Shown: piece by piece, positions 44,980 through 56,849 of the stretch | How positions within the stretch are numbered: the stretch's first letter is position 1 | Layout of the letters: the number at the start of each line of letters is the position of its first letter | Origin: Marsupella aquatica | Lineage: Eukaryota > Marchantiophyta | Assembly (NCBI GenBank): GCA_973895155.1 | Contig: OZ316894.1 | Coordinates: 10,540,001-10,604,000, forward strand | Direction: 5' to 3' | DNA: 64,000 nucleotides | Notes under the pieces: generated by a model | What the model saw: only the letters and a program-made list of their open reading frames with translations | The model's database searches: none | Told to the model about the DNA's origin: nothing | Position numbers and translations under genes: made by a program

Positions 44980-47466
44980 ATGGAGACTCTGCAGGTCGAC
45001 GAGCGGGAAGAAGGAGCACCGGACCTGCGACGATTAGATGGAAGTTCTGTTCATGGCCATAACAGTCTAACTGCCGACTTTCTTTCTTCTGATGGGCGTT
45101 TTGATGCGTCTCAGTACGCTTTTTTTGGAGGGGACCTCAGGCATGAGGTTGAGATAGGCGGTTTGGGTGAAGAAGAGGATTTCCCTGCACAAGAGGAGGA
45201 AGAGGAGGCTCTAGAGGAGGACGGGGAAGAAATTTCCTTAGGTGATAGAGACGGACAAGGGAGTTCGACGAATTACGGACGTGAATCAGAGTTGGAGGAA
45301 GTAGTTTCAGATTTAGGCTTTCTAAACCTTCAGAGCAAACCATCAAGCTCAGAAGGAGATACAGCAGCGTCGTTAGGGAATTTAGAGATAGCACGAAACC
45401 TCGATGGTGGTGGCAAAGGGGCACGGGCAACCGATTTTAGTCAGGGTTTTGAACCTAGTCCAGGCAATTGGTTGGTTCTTCCTAAAAAGCAGGAAGCAGC
45501 AGTGGAGCAAGAAGGAGGGAGGAAGTGGTGGCGGAGTACTCAACAAAAATCCAACTCTGCTGCCGAACTTCTTGGTGGCCACTTGGGACCTTCTTCACTG
45601 CGGACTCTTCAACAAACGCAATGGCCCAGTCCTGGGCCGGGTATACCTCCTGCTGCCCTCTATCCACCGATACAATACACTCAGCAGGCTTTAGCATACA
45701 GTGGTGTCACTTTTCCCACTCAGTACGGCTCTTCTGGTTCAATAATGTCACCTTTAGGCCCTCCAGCACAGTGGTTAGCTGCTCACTCTAATGCGCAACA
45801 TGGATCTGTTTCTGGTTCTTTTCCACAGCAATTACCACCCTTGCATTCATCTCTTTTGCCACCTCAAGTTGTTCTTCAGTATCAGCTTCCTCACGTGCCA
45901 GGGCAACTCCATGGCGTTGTTCCCACTCCATATCTTCCTCAACCCAAACCACAACACAAGTATCATGCCACACCTCTGCCTCCTCAAATGCTGCCGAGGA
46001 TGGGGATGGGAGATACTGAAGTGAGTGGAGGAGAGTTTAGGGATTCTTTTTCTCCAAGAGGAGGCAGGCAGACTTTGCGTCACCATCAGCATGGGCTTGC
46101 CGACGGTCAAATTCCATTTCGGAACACACAGCAGAGCAGTGGTTGGCAACCATTAAGATCAAAACATATGACTGTGGAGGAGATTGAGAACATTGTGAGG
46201 ATTCAGTGGGCAGCCACTCACAGTGGTGATCCTTACGTGGACGACTATTATCATCAGGCACTACAGGCAAAATTGAGTAGAGGATCGCCACATGGGAGAC
46301 GCCACTTTGCACCCTCTCATCTGCGAGACTTGCCCTCTCACACACGGGCAACTGTAGAACCTCATGCATACCTTCAAGTGGACGCATTGGGCCGAGTTCC
46401 ATTTTCTTCGATACGTAGGCCCCGGCCTTTGCTAGATGTGGATTCGGGACAAGTATCTGGGGGGTTGTTGGATCGTGGACAAGGGGATGGTTTTGTAGAT
46501 GGAGGAGTGCCACAATACAGGCCACTTGAGCAGGAGCCTATGTTGGCTGCAAGAATTGCAATTGAGGAGGGCCTGTGCCTGCTGCTAGATGTTGATGATA
46601 TAGACAGACTATTGACAAGCTCCCACCCTCCTGATGGTGGAGCTCAACTAAGGCGACGGCGACAGCTTTTGGTAGAGGGAGTGGCTGCCTCACTGCAGCT
46701 AGTAGGTACAAATAGTGACGATGGTGTGATAGGAGGTTTTACAGGTCTCGCGACCAAAGACGACCTCCTATTTTTGCGCCTGGTATCTCTTCCAAAGGGA
46801 CGGAAGCTGCTTACACGTTTTCTTCAATTGCTCATCCCAGGAAGTGACCTCACACGAATTGTGATAGTGGCTATTTTCCGGCACCTGCGTTTCTTATTTG
46901 GTGGTGTGCAGTCAGATCCAAGTTTTTCAGCAATTACTGCTGGTTTGGCCAATGCAACTGCTGTGTCTGTTATGAGTTTGGATTTATCAGGATTGAGCAC
47001 ATGCTTCGCTGCTGTGTTGTTGGCACCTGAGCAACCTCCTTTAAGACCAATGGGAAGTCCAGCAGGAGATGGGGCCACTGTTGTTTTGAGAGCTGTGTTG
47101 GAACGAGCCACTGGTCTTCTCAATGATCGGAATGCAGCTTATCCTTTGCAAAACAGGGCAGTATGGCAAGCTTCCTTCGACGCATTCTTTGCTTTGCTTA
47201 CAAAGTATTGTACAAATAAGTATGACAGCATTTTTCATTCATTGATGATGGCTTCTTCCAGCAACCCAGCAGCAGTGAATGCCACTGCAGCTGCAGCCAT
47301 GAGTAAGGAGATGCCAGTGGAATTATTGCGGGCCAGTCTACCTCATACCAATGATCACCAGCGCAATATACTTCTGGAATTCACGCAAAGGTCTATGTCT
47401 ATGGGCTCTTCTTCTCCCAGTACCGTTACTGAGGGTCATGCTACAACAGCTTCTGCCAGAGGGTGA
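44980..47466 (+). CDS. PAT1: PAT1 (decapping activator, P-body) homologue, 828 aa, single coding exon
   Basis: The ATG at 44980 has a strong context (caccATGG); the frame opens earlier only with a GTG. The N-terminal 150 residues are acidic and the next 200 are Pro/Gln-rich and disordered. MTVEEIENIVRIQWAATHSG (from about residue 396), then DPYVDDYYHQALQAK and RVPFSSIRRPRPLLDVD, form the plant PAT1 core. From about 515, EQEPMLAARIAIEEGLCLLL, RRRQLLVEGVAASL and LPKGRKLLTRFLQLLIPGS make the alpha-helical repeat C-terminus that binds the LSM1-7 ring and DCP2. PAT1 links deadenylation to decapping in cytoplasmic P-bodies. Length is close to Arabidopsis PAT1. No intron is needed in the coding part. 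Confidence 0.95.
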   Translation: METLQVDEREEGAPDLRRLDGSSVHGHNSLTADFLSSDGRFDASQYAFFGGDLRHEVEIGGLGEEEDFPAQEEEEEALEEDGEEISLGDRDGQGSSTNYGRESELEEVVSDLGFLNLQSKPSSSEGDTAASLGNLEIARNLDGGGKGARATDFSQGFEPSPGNWLVLPKKQEAAVEQEGGRKWWRSTQQKSNSAAELLGGHLGPSSLRTLQQTQWPSPGPGIPPAALYPPIQYTQQALAYSGVTFPTQYGSSGSIMSPLGPPAQWLAAHSNAQHGSVSGSFPQQLPPLHSSLLPPQVVLQYQLPHVPGQLHGVVPTPYLPQPKPQHKYHATPLPPQMLPRMGMGDTEVSGGEFRDSFSPRGGRQTLRHHQHGLADGQIPFRNTQQSSGWQPLRSKHMTVEEIENIVRIQWAATHSGDPYVDDYYHQALQAKLSRGSPHGRRHFAPSHLRDLPSHTRATVEPHAYLQVDALGRVPFSSIRRPRPLLDVDSGQVSGGLLDRGQGDGFVDGGVPQYRPLEQEPMLAARIAIEEGLCLLLDVDDIDRLLTSSHPPDGGAQLRRRRQLLVEGVAASLQLVGTNSDDGVIGGFTGLATKDDLLFLRLVSLPKGRKLLTRFLQLLIPGSDLTRIVIVAIFRHLRFLFGGVQSDPSFSAITAGLANATAVSVMSLDLSGLSTCFAAVLLAPEQPPLRPMGSPAGDGATVVLRAVLERATGLLNDRNAAYPLQNRAVWQASFDAFFALLTKYCTNKYDSIFHSLMMASSSNPAAVNATAAAAMSKEMPVELLRASLPHTNDHQRNILLEFTQRSMSMGSSSPSTVTEGHATTASARG

Positions 47467-47473
47467 ATTTAAG

Positions 47474-49505
47474 CTAGTTCAAGCTGTTACCATATTCATA
47501 CTTGAACTTGGCTGTGGCTGCAAGGAACGCATTGGATCCCTCTGGGGTGAGCATAGGAGTGTAACTCATAACCTCCAAGGGGATTTGCGTCCCATCTATA
47601 GGCTTGGAAACTATCCCGTAAACTGTCTCAACTGTGCTCATCTTACTAGCTGGAGGGGACATAGTTGGCTCAATCTCCTCATTAAGATGCATATCTTGAG
47701 GTCTTCGGTGTTGATTTGGACGAGGAGCTCTGCATGGTCAAATTTTGTCAGTGTAACATAAAATCACAATGGGGCTGCTGTTTTTTTTGGCAAGTTCCGA
47801 AAATCCATTTACCATCCTCCCTAGAATTTTGGGTAGGTCATCTCCAGTCCAGATCTTTAGTGTGATCCTTGTTTTCAAGATAACTTTGGGGTGAATGAGA
47901 TCATTGGTACTTTTGTGAACCCCTTTATTTTCAGGCTATGTTGCCGAGTCGACCCTTAGTTTTACTGACAATGTTTGGTAAGAGGAGTCCCTGATATATT
48001 GGGATTCAACTGATCTTAGTTGAACACTAGATAGTTTACTTGACAAGCTGGAGCTCAAAATCTTTGTCACACAGCATCAGGTTACTACTCAAGGATGTCT
48101 CAGCCAAAGTTTAGACGATTAGTGAGTTATTGACACTCGTTTCGTGTCCCGAAAGGGTGAAAGAAGGGTATCCTTTTACAGGCTCTTTCTGACATAGACA
48201 TGGATGAACCAGAGGATGTGTTACCAACTGTGTTAATAAGATTTTGTCTGTCGATCCTCTAGTATTGCAACAACATTGTTTTCATTTCCAAGACTTGCAT
48301 CGGGTGGACAAGGTCTAGGAATTGTGCATCAAATCTGCATGATAAAACTGTACAGGGCCACGACTGTCATAGCTGAACATCAGCTACCTAGTACAGAGAG
48401 GCTTTCATGCGGATGCTCAAACTGAAGGCGGAAGATCGGAACCGTTGAATGGGAGCAAGAGCAGAGTTAGCGTTGGCATGGGATGCATCGTCATGGAGTC
48501 AACCCGCAACGACATCGAACTGTGGCATGTCCCTCACTATCATAGTAAAGGAGGTGTACGCAATGGATCTGAAGTGAGTTGTCATGAAGCACGCCAGGCT
48601 TTGGTGAAGCCACGAGAACAGGTACCATTAGATCTAGATTTCCCTTACGCCAAATACATTAAGAGAACTTTTTAGTATTTTTTGTGAATTGCGAGTCTAG
48701 ACGTGATACGTGTATATTACCCTGGCTTATCAGGCATTCTTGGCATCATCATTTTTGTTGTCACGTCATCACGATGTTTGCTCGCTTTTCTGTTGAAAGG
48801 CATTCATGTTGTTGCATTACATACGACAGTATTTTTTGGATAGATGTCAAGAAACTTGTCGTTACAGACGTGGACGAGGCTCAGGTGATCAACTCCGTCT
48901 CTACATTACAAAGAATTCTCCTTAGGACCTTACTCCTGTCGTAGCAGTTTTACACTGAAACCAAACTAACCATCTTCTCCGAGGTAGATCATCCACTGGA
49001 ATGTATAATTGATCACCCTGTCCAACTCACCGTGCCCTTCATAAAACCCGTTTTGCGTAAAAAAGCTAACGAGAGCCAACAAGTTATACCACTGCACGTC
49101 GTCCTTGATCTCGCTGATACACAATTGAGTCTCTTCTGAACTTTCAAATGCGATCTTGATAATATTGAATGGCGAAGGCAGACTTGTTATCATTATCGTA
49201 TCTCTGTCTACAAGTCCATCATTACTCCAGAACCGGAACAACCTGTCGTCCAGGTAGTCGTCAGAGGCATGGAGTCATCCCATAGCTTTGAAGGAGGCTT
49301 CCTATTAGGGGCTCTACCTCTCGCAGTTGGATAGCATGGTGATTTTGAACAATGATCGCTGCACATCCAGTATATTACCTGACACTGGTTCAGTAATTAC
49401 CCTACTATCTGGCCTTGTTCCAGAGAAAACAGATTTTGTTGTACAAAAGGCGCTGGTCACGACAGTGAAATGCATAGCAAATTCTCGACTATCTGCCTGT
49501 AGCAA
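47474..49505 (-). pseudogene. Eroded coding fragments of unknown family, tail-to-tail with PAT1
   Basis: On the minus strand, well-composed protein-like open stretches occur at 47474-47737 (88 codons including the stop), 47741-47935 (65 codons, same frame, separated only by a TGA at 47738-47740), 48966-49284 (about 105 codons) and 49314-49505 (same frame as the last, several stops between). The 47.5-47.9-kb pair is Lys/Ile/Leu-rich then Pro/Ser/Thr-rich. The fragment at 48966 contains FESSEETQLCISEIKDD. I do not recognise the family. It could be an ancient gene remnant, a transposon ORF or an integrated virus-like gene. The stops indicate decay unless unrecognised introns exist. The last stop lies 7 bp from the PAT1 stop codon. 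Confidence 0.4.
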
Positions 49506-49910
49506 AGGTTATCGCTAGATCTGGAAAATGTCTATCCGTGATGGATCAGGAGTTAAGCAACACTTACACATTGATTGTTTACTTGAACTACAGTCGGAGC
49601 AAAACTCTATCAATTGTACAACCACGAGACAGGGCATCAAGGACATGCCAGGGGGATTTTCAATCGCCTATCTTAAATTCTAAGTCAGCCTGTCACTCTA
49701 GTTAACAATGATGCTCTTATTCTGCCATATTCAGAAACTGATTGCATATAGGGCAGGGGTCAAATAACGAATGGCTAGAAGCATGTGCATGCCAGGCGCA
49801 GGGCTGCATTGTTCCTCGTGGCAAGAAGTCTGGAGTTACAGACAGGAAGTGTGCAGACTAAGATGGATATCAATAGGTGGCCCAACGTGAGATGTACAGT
49901 AGGACTTATT
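49506..49910. other. Intergenic; no gene seen
   Basis: Short open frames only, with no recognised domain. Confidence 0.4.
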
Positions 49911-49914
49911 TGGC

Positions 49915-50110
49915 AGGACTGGAAACCGAAATTTGATGTGAGGGAAAACCTTTGATGTAAAGGAAAATTTTTGGCAGGACACGGGAGTGTATTTGATCTT
50001 ATGGAAAGCATCTGGCAGGAGTCGGAAGTGTATTGGATCTTAGGAAAAACATTTGTAAGGACTCGAAGAGGTATTTGATCTTAGGGAAAACATTCGATGG
50101 CTAGGGAAAA
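49915..50110. repeat. Tandem repeat, ~40-50-bp unit, about 4 copies
   Basis: The recurrent order is ggcaggact, ggaagtgta, tttgatctta, gggaaaacatttg. Immediately followed by the next array. Confidence 0.85.
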
Positions 50111-50111
50111 C

Positions 50112-50260
50112 AGCTCGAGATGGAGGTCTGCATATTGGTTTTGGCCGTACCTGACTGATATCCCAAAACGGAGGTCTGGATATTGGTTTTGGTGCCACAT
50201 GAAATGTTTTCCCGAAATGAAGGTCTAGTTAATGGTTTTGGTGGTACCTGTAATGCCTGG
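50112..50260. repeat. Tandem repeat, ~57-bp unit, 3 copies
   Basis: gaggtctgcatattggttttgg and variants recur at 50121, 50171 and 50220, followed each time by a tacctg or cacatga block. Confidence 0.85.
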
Positions 50261-50399
50261 GTTCTGGGGGACCAGGCCTGTAGCAGGCCACCAGTGCGGA
50301 CGCTCTGAGTAGTTGATGGGAACACCCGTCAACATTTGACTAAATCGGACACCCTGAAGAAATATCACCATGGACCTACGTAGCGGGTGCAGGCCTCAT

Positions 50400-50700
50400 T
50401 GACGTCGTTCAAATGAATCAAGCGAAAATTGGGCTGTCATAAAGCTTGTTCAATCCTCTTTCCAACAAGCTATGGTGAAGTCAAGTTTTCATAACAGCCA
50501 GTGACCCACGCAGCTTGCAGGCTCATACCACTTTCTAAACCCATCGGAATCAAGGCGAATTTTGATGTCAGAAAGCATGTCCAAACCTAGTTCCAACAGC
50601 TATGGCAGGTCAATTTTTTAAAATTCGACGCGAAACTTGGGTTGTAAGAAATCTTGTTTAATCCTGTTTCCAACAAGCCACGGTGGGTCTTCTGTAGTGG
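50400..50700. repeat. Degenerate repeat, 3 units
   Basis: gaatcaagcgaaaattgg, gaatcaaggcgaattttg and attcgacgcgaaacttgg each precede a gtc/gtaaga..c-ttgt(c/t)caa-cct block and a ccaacaagctatgg or similar end. Spacing is irregular (132 and 77 bp). Confidence 0.65.
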
Positions 50701-50864
50701 ACTATTATTCATGGAGAAATCCCACTCGAAAAGCGACTACAGGAAACTGGACCTGACCAAGTTCTGCGAGCTTCTAAATCCAGTCCATGAGAACTGTCCC
50801 TTCCCATGACACGTGATCCCATTGGCACTACGTCAGTCCATCAGTTCTAAGATAGGCACACCCT

Positions 50865-51135
50865 AATAAACAAATTTCACTCCTACACAGTAATAAAGAA
50901 AGTGGCCTCAATAACATTAAGCTTAAGAACTCTAAGGTAGACACCCTAATAAACAGATTTCACTCCTAAACATTAATAAAGAAAGTGGCCACACCCTAAT
51001 AAACAGATTTCACTCCTAGACACTAATAAAGAAAGTGGCGTCAGTAACGTTAAGCCTAAGAACTCTAAGGGAGATACCCTAATAAACAGATTTTACTCCT
51101 AAACACTAATTAAGAAAGTGGCTTCAATAACGTTT
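50865..51135. repeat. Compound tandem repeat, 4 copies
   Basis: ctaataaacagatttcactc, ctaaacactaataaagaaag and tggc repeat four times. Units 1, 3 and 4 add tcaataacgttaag...aagaactctaagg between copies, whereas unit 2 lacks it, giving periods near 53 and 85 bp. Confidence 0.9.
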
Positions 51136-51189
51136 TAGTATGAACCATCATCTCCATCAGATTCAATCCAGAACACTGAAAATTTCAAG

Positions 51190-51860
51190 GCATCCATATT
51201 GATAATTGTCTTCGAGATGGATGCGGCTCTATTTCCCGTGTCTCCAACTGAATGGGCAAATTTTTCGTTTAGCGGTCGTGGGCTGCTAAACCGCTGGAGA
51301 TGCTTTAGTGCACTGAACCTTCGGATAGATCGACAGGAATTGCAGGCAAAGGCGGAATGCTGGAAGGCAAAGCAACAAGGCAGGAGGTCGCAAGCACTAC
51401 CCTTTCCATCCATTCGAACCGTCGCCACATCTACGAGCCTTTCGCAAAAGAGTGCAAACTATTCACCATCTCAGGAAAGAACTCAAGGGACTCATCAACA
51501 GTCCAGTGACACAACTTTCATCCTCAAGCAACCAGAGTCAAAGTTTATAAATGTGGACGCACTTGACAGTATCAGCAGTATAACATTCTTGGCGGTAGAT
51601 CTTGGAGGCCATCAATACAATGTTTACATCCGCACATAACTACCACTGGTACGGGGAGCCTAATAATATTGCTTCAGTCTGTGTTGGTGAATACCTCTAC
51701 GACATGTCTACATATTCCGAGCATGACGTCCATGCCAAGGTAACGAATTATTTACAGCGAAGACCCTTACACAAGTCACCGGCAGACTTTCTTGATAATA
51801 TTTGGTATCAATGGTGTACTGCCCCCAATACTTGCTTCATACGCCTCAAGTTGTGAAGTA
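51190..51860. other. Possible gene remnant, strand and family unclear
   Basis: A 146-codon plus-strand frame (51199-51639; second ATG MDAALFPVSPTEW) is overlapped by a 97-codon minus-strand frame (51135-51428), and a further plus-strand frame runs 51602-51856. Composition is protein-like on both strands. No domain, splice pair or start context decides between them. I make no functional call. Confidence 0.25.
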
Positions 51861-53317
51861 ACTTGGCTTGTCATAATTGCCCCACAAATCTTCAATCATG
51901 TAGGCAGAAGGCGCACCCATCACCGTGGCGGGAACAGCACACTTGGCCCATATGGGCTCTAGGGGAGGGAAGCGCCTCACTTCCAGCCTGCAAATTCAAT
52001 CAAATCATTAGAACCCCACGAGAGTATCAATACAAACCACCACCTGACAGACATCAACTGACCTTTGGATCATTCACAGGAAAACGTGTCATTCCGTCAC
52101 AACACACAGTAGACCTTATCGAGTCCAGAAAGCCTCTCAACGAACAAATAACTGGTTGACGAAACTTCACAAATGAGATGTGACCACGAAATACTAAATG
52201 AAAATATGTACCTGCTAAAGGGTGTCACTCTGATTTGGTTAACCCATCTTGGCACACACTGATTATGTGAAAATTTCTAAGTGTGCAGATTGGAGCACAA
52301 ACTGAACGGGTCTGGAAGCATATTCAACCCAATAGTACGGAAAAACACTTGTCCCAACAGGCAAATCATAACCCACTGATTGGAAACATGGCACCTGATT
52401 GGAATGCAGCCACAAGACGAACTACATCTTTGCATTACACTGCAGAAGAAGAATGAGCGAAACGATATCTCCAAACAAGACATAAGGCAGAAAATGAAAC
52501 AAAGTACTCATTTTGAATTGGATACTTGTACTGTCGTTACAAAATTACCAACACAGCCAGAAACTTACAATATACAATGCTTGACTAGGTGAAACTTACA
52601 AACCGAGTAAAAGGAGGAACATTCGGCGTTTTAGTTCAGACAAACAGCGAAACCACAAACAGTAACGTAACACAATTGACACGCTGCAACGCTTGAGGCA
52701 AGGCTGATTCCCAGGTCTATAGGCTTTTTCAATAAAACCCCTATCACCCATAAGATACACAACTTGGGGTTCTCAGAGAATACACTTCTTGACTTCATCT
52801 TCTGCCGTGTTGCATATCTCAGGACCACCACGTTGACACTGACTACAGACACCATGCCGCTACAAGTCTCCAAGAACACCAAGTGATTAAGGAAGTACTA
52901 ACAATCTAACCTGCATCCTTGTCGTATCTAAACTTTCTTCATGCAGATATGAATCTAAGGCAATGATTACTCAAAAGGCATAAACCCAAGACTCTGAGAT
53001 GCACAATGCATGTGATCCAAGGGCCAGCACAGCAGTCAGAGGGATTCTAAGCATTAAAGCCAGCTTAGTGTGCTCAAAATAGAGAGCACCTGCTTCGCAC
53101 CTTCAAATCTCCATGTTGATGAAGATCTTATCCATCTCACCATGTTCTGCTTTTCTTGGAATTCAGCCGTCACTTTTAACTCTAGAATCATTCAAATGAT
53201 GATGCATTGCACGTTGGCTTCCTCTGCACTGCATGCAGCTGCCCGAACTGTGTCATTAAGGAAGGGTGGCAAGAACGATGTCCTTGCAGTTAACATGCAC
53301 AGAGAAAGACAACTCCC
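51861..53317. other. Intergenic and probable 3' UTR of the BRN-like gene
   Basis: No repeat or recognised gene. Short minus-strand frames at 52277 and 52631 are Cys/Val/Ser-rich and lie downstream of the BRN-like stop codon. Confidence 0.45.
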
Positions 53318-56300
53318 TTAGTAGGGTTTGCCTTGCTTTGTGTCCCTTTTCAGCTGAACTTTTAACCTTTTACCACTGAGCTGGAAACCATTCATTACAT
53401 TGATCGCAGCTTGCGCAGCTTCAGGAGAGTCATAGCTCACAAAGCCTGAACAAAAAATTGAAAACAAGTAAGAAAGATATCTACCCGGCTTTAAACTATG
53501 TTCAAAAGACATCGAACTAAAAGTGAACAAGCCCGATGGGGAGGAACGTGCAATGGTATGAATGCTGTGGACGATACTTACCGAAACACTTGCTCGCTCC
53601 AGTAGCCCTGTCCACAAAAACTTTTGCACTTATTACATTACCAAACGACGAAAACGTGGTTGAAAGCTCTTGATCACCAAACTCCAACGGAATATGATAT
53701 ATAAAAAGATTAGCACCAGGTGGACCTGCAGACCAACACAAAACCGGAACTCACGTCAAATCCGATGATGGCATAAGACGATGAGAAGAACAGAAACCAA
53801 GACATGATGAAACTTGGAAAACTCTTTCTTGGGCGCGTAAAAGAGTTGTAACAACCTTCCGTTTGTGGGGTGACACCTGTAACATTCGCAGTTGATTGTG
53901 GTGCTGGAGTTGGGCTCATTCCTAATATTGGCAAACCAGTGGAAGCAACTCCTTGAGGTAAACCTTGATACAAAACCGTGCCAGGATATGCCATTGGATA
54001 TTGAACTGCAGAGAAGTTCTGATAGACAGCATCCATGTATCCAGAGAACTGGATGGGTGCATAGTTCGGGTTTCCCATCTGAGTCATAAGGTCTGGTGTT
54101 TGCTGTTCTGGGACGCTCATGGGAACATTGATGGGAGTCAAGAGGCCACCCGCCATTGCTTGCTGGGGTTGTAACGCAGGTGTAGGATAGGGCATAATGC
54201 CATATGCGTTGGTTGGCTGCAAAATATACGAAAACTGGATCAACAACTGAAGAAAGGAAGGAGCCCTTTAAGTAACCAAGTGCATCCTTAACCACGACCC
54301 AGGAAGCAAAGACAATAACCACCATCTTACTAGATGTTACAGAACTCGGCTTGGACTATCATCCTGAACATCAGACAAGTGAGTATATCTAAAATATCAG
54401 CCACCACTTGTCCAACCTGGTATGTATACCCATTGATAGGTTGGGGTGCTGGTGCATATCCAATAGGCATAGCTCCAAATAAAGAAGGCTGCTGCTGCCC
54501 TACGAGCCTATTTGTCACAGACGCTTGTGCCTTTTGTGCCTTGCGGGCCTGTCTTTCCTTCTCTGTATCTGCCCACTTCACCACTAAAGCTGAACTGGAA
54601 CCCTGTCAAAATGTGGCATGTGTTTTCAGAATCGATTTGCAAATCTCGGTGGATATCCAGGAATTGCAGTTCGGAAGACAATCCCTACAATCAAGAACAG
54701 TAAATCTATGCGTGATCTAGAACCTATCGAAGCACAATAAGCAACACAGAACTTCGCAGGGGTGCTCCACAACTCATTATGAACCACCTTTGACAATTGC
54801 CTGAAAGAATGGTTTTGGCATTAGGACTTAGAAACCACACATACCTCCATCTTATGATTTCCATTGAGTGCCTCGATCGCAGCTACAGCCTGCTCCTTCG
54901 ACTCGTACTTCAGAAAAGCACACCCTGCAAGCGTTCAGGATGGCTTATGAGCTTATTGCAACCAAATTGTACACAAAGCTTTCTCCCATACTATATTGAA
55001 GCCCCTTAAAGATGATGTGTACCTATCAAACATGCCTCAGTCCAAGTGGATAAAAGGGGAGATAAACTCCATGTGGCACAAATGCTCAAGGGCAAGTGGT
55101 AGAGGCGGAGACGTGGGAAGCAGATAGAAACAAGGTTTAAATGGCTCGCTCATGAAGAGACTTCATCTTCAAGAAGTTTGACCGGGCCTGGAAATTTGAG
55201 TGATTGCTGTGGACGAAGGGAGTTAAACTCAATCTGGAAATTTGCTTGGGTTGAAACAATCACAAACGAGATCACGATATAGTCTTAATTATAGAACACA
55301 TGAGCAGCGGGTGCACAGACGGCTATCACCTTTGCTGGTTGGCTGTGAGCCTTTGATGACAGAAAGTTCTTTAATTCTTCCAAACTTTGAAAAGACATTC
55401 GTCACGTCTGCTTCAGTTACTGCGTTCGGTAACATTCCTACGAACAACTTGTGTTCTGCATGAAAGCAATGTAACCAAGTTTAAATATCAATGAATCTGC
55501 AGAATGGAATTAATAACTACCAGGCTAAATTGCGTAGAAACTTGACAGTCAAGTTGTAGTAGAAATTTAAAAACTCGCAGGCAACCATGCAAGGTTATCA
55601 GAAATTGATTGAGTTGCACGCATTCTGGGTATTGTAGATGCAGGTTGGTTGGTGACACACAATCGCAGACATTCATGACAGGGTTTAACAATGACGAGGA
55701 GCCAAGATTCGAATAAAAAATCAATCACCTAATCTCTCCAACTCCCCATCAGCATACTTCACTTGCAGCGGACTGGCAACCTACAATATACCCCAGTGAA
55801 CAGTTTTAGAAGTGAGATGCTCATAAATATGACAATGAACCTTCTCAAAGCAAAATGGTGCTCGACTCTTTGTCCACGGACTCATAGACTTAACTCTTCC
55901 TAGAAGAGACAAACCATCAGCTTTTTAGTGTATCTGAATGTATAAGCACAGTTTCGATAGACCTGCAGCGGGAATATGAAACTGAGAGTTGCCAAAATTA
56001 CAGAACTAGCGGAAGAACAGAAAGGGGAAAGCATACAGAGCCGGAAGGAACATACCGGAGGTAAAGTTCGCTTGTCATGAAATATGGAGATGGCTGTGTC
56101 TGCTTCTTCCCTTGTGGTAAATGTTATAAAGCAGCAACCTGCGCAGAAATAATTGAAGAAGAGATTAGCCCATATTGAGGTGAGATTCTGGCGACTCGGA
56201 AGGGCGCTAAGCGTGGAAGGTTGGGAACCCGGCGGATAGCACAAACCATAGATCCCGGGTCTTCTTGCACCCTAGACCTCCAGAGAATGACAAATACCCC

Positions 56301-56847
56301 AAGGAGACAAACTGCAAAAACCCTATTCACCATGTTCTCTACCAAAGCTGGCAAGGTACACCTACTAAGTGGATAGAATGCGTCTCGTGGCATGGACATT
56401 GCCACGAGACCAAGGGTAAGTCTAGCGTTTCTTCCTCGGCATTCAGTGTCTACAATGACCATGCCACGAAGCACCGTGGACGCAAGCATCGCTTTCAAAA
56501 AGCCCGCGTCCCACATTTCTTCCCAAGAATGGCAAGGGGCGAAAATCCAGTCACGGCGTGCGTTACCTGTCTGCCTAACCATAAACAATGATGCCTACGG
56601 CATCGGCACAAAGGGGACCAGAGCAAGTTCGAGAGAGGGTGAGACTGACTGACTGAGTTCGAGACTACAATTAATATTCACCTCTTGATTGCTTGGTGAG
56701 TTTGTCCTTGATAATGTTGATTTCTCGCACGCTTCCCGCCTCTCCGAAAATGGCCGCAATTTGCTGCTCGCTGAGTTGCTTTGGAACTTGGCCAACGAAA
56801 AGCTTCACCACGTCTCCCGCAGCGTCACGTACCGTGGCAGCTGCCAT
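53318..56847 (-). CDS. BRN: BRUNO/CELF-like RNA-binding protein with three RRMs (9 exons, 441 aa)
   Basis: Nine exons join in frame: 56682-56847, 56056-56138, 55729-55780, 55330-55455, 54845-54924, 54417-54602, 53856-54216, 53582-53725 and 53318-53445. RRM1 has KLFVGQ (15-20) and GCCFITF (56-62). RRM2 has KLFVGM (103-108) and GCAFLKY (143-149), ending in [18 protein letters not shown] Gln/Pro/Tyr-rich linker (about 190-350) follows. RRM3 has NLFIYH (357-362) and CFGFVSY (398-404). This layout and the LKVQLKRD ending match the plant BRN1/BRN2 (RBP-DR1) group of CELF proteins, which bind U-rich 3' UTRs and lower mRNA stability; in Arabidopsis they repress SOC1. The start ATG gives [17 protein letters not shown]. 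All donors and acceptors are GT-AG, with phases consistent across all nine exons. Confidence 0.94.
56382..56410. repeat. Perfect 11-bp-arm hairpin inside BRN-like intron 1
   Basis: gtctcgtggca and tgccacgagac flank a 7-base loop. It lies in the 543-bp first intron (56139-56681), which also carries a 154-codon minus-strand open frame judged to be a shadow. Confidence 0.8.
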
Positions 56848-56849
56848 AA

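Noticed and set aside
44023-44981. 309-codon minus-strand and 176-codon plus-strand frames upstream of PAT1
   Set aside because: They run through the purine-rich microsatellite, and long stretches are Pro/Ser/Phe or Gly/Lys/Glu only.
49327-49518. Plus-strand frame containing DTGS, recalling a retroviral-type protease
   Set aside because: Only the four-residue motif fits; the surrounding residues and the lack of any other retroelement motif make chance more likely.
56124-56588. 154-codon minus-strand frame in BRN-like intron 1
   Set aside because: It overlaps the exon 2 acceptor and its residues do not match the RRM; the spliced model is complete without it.
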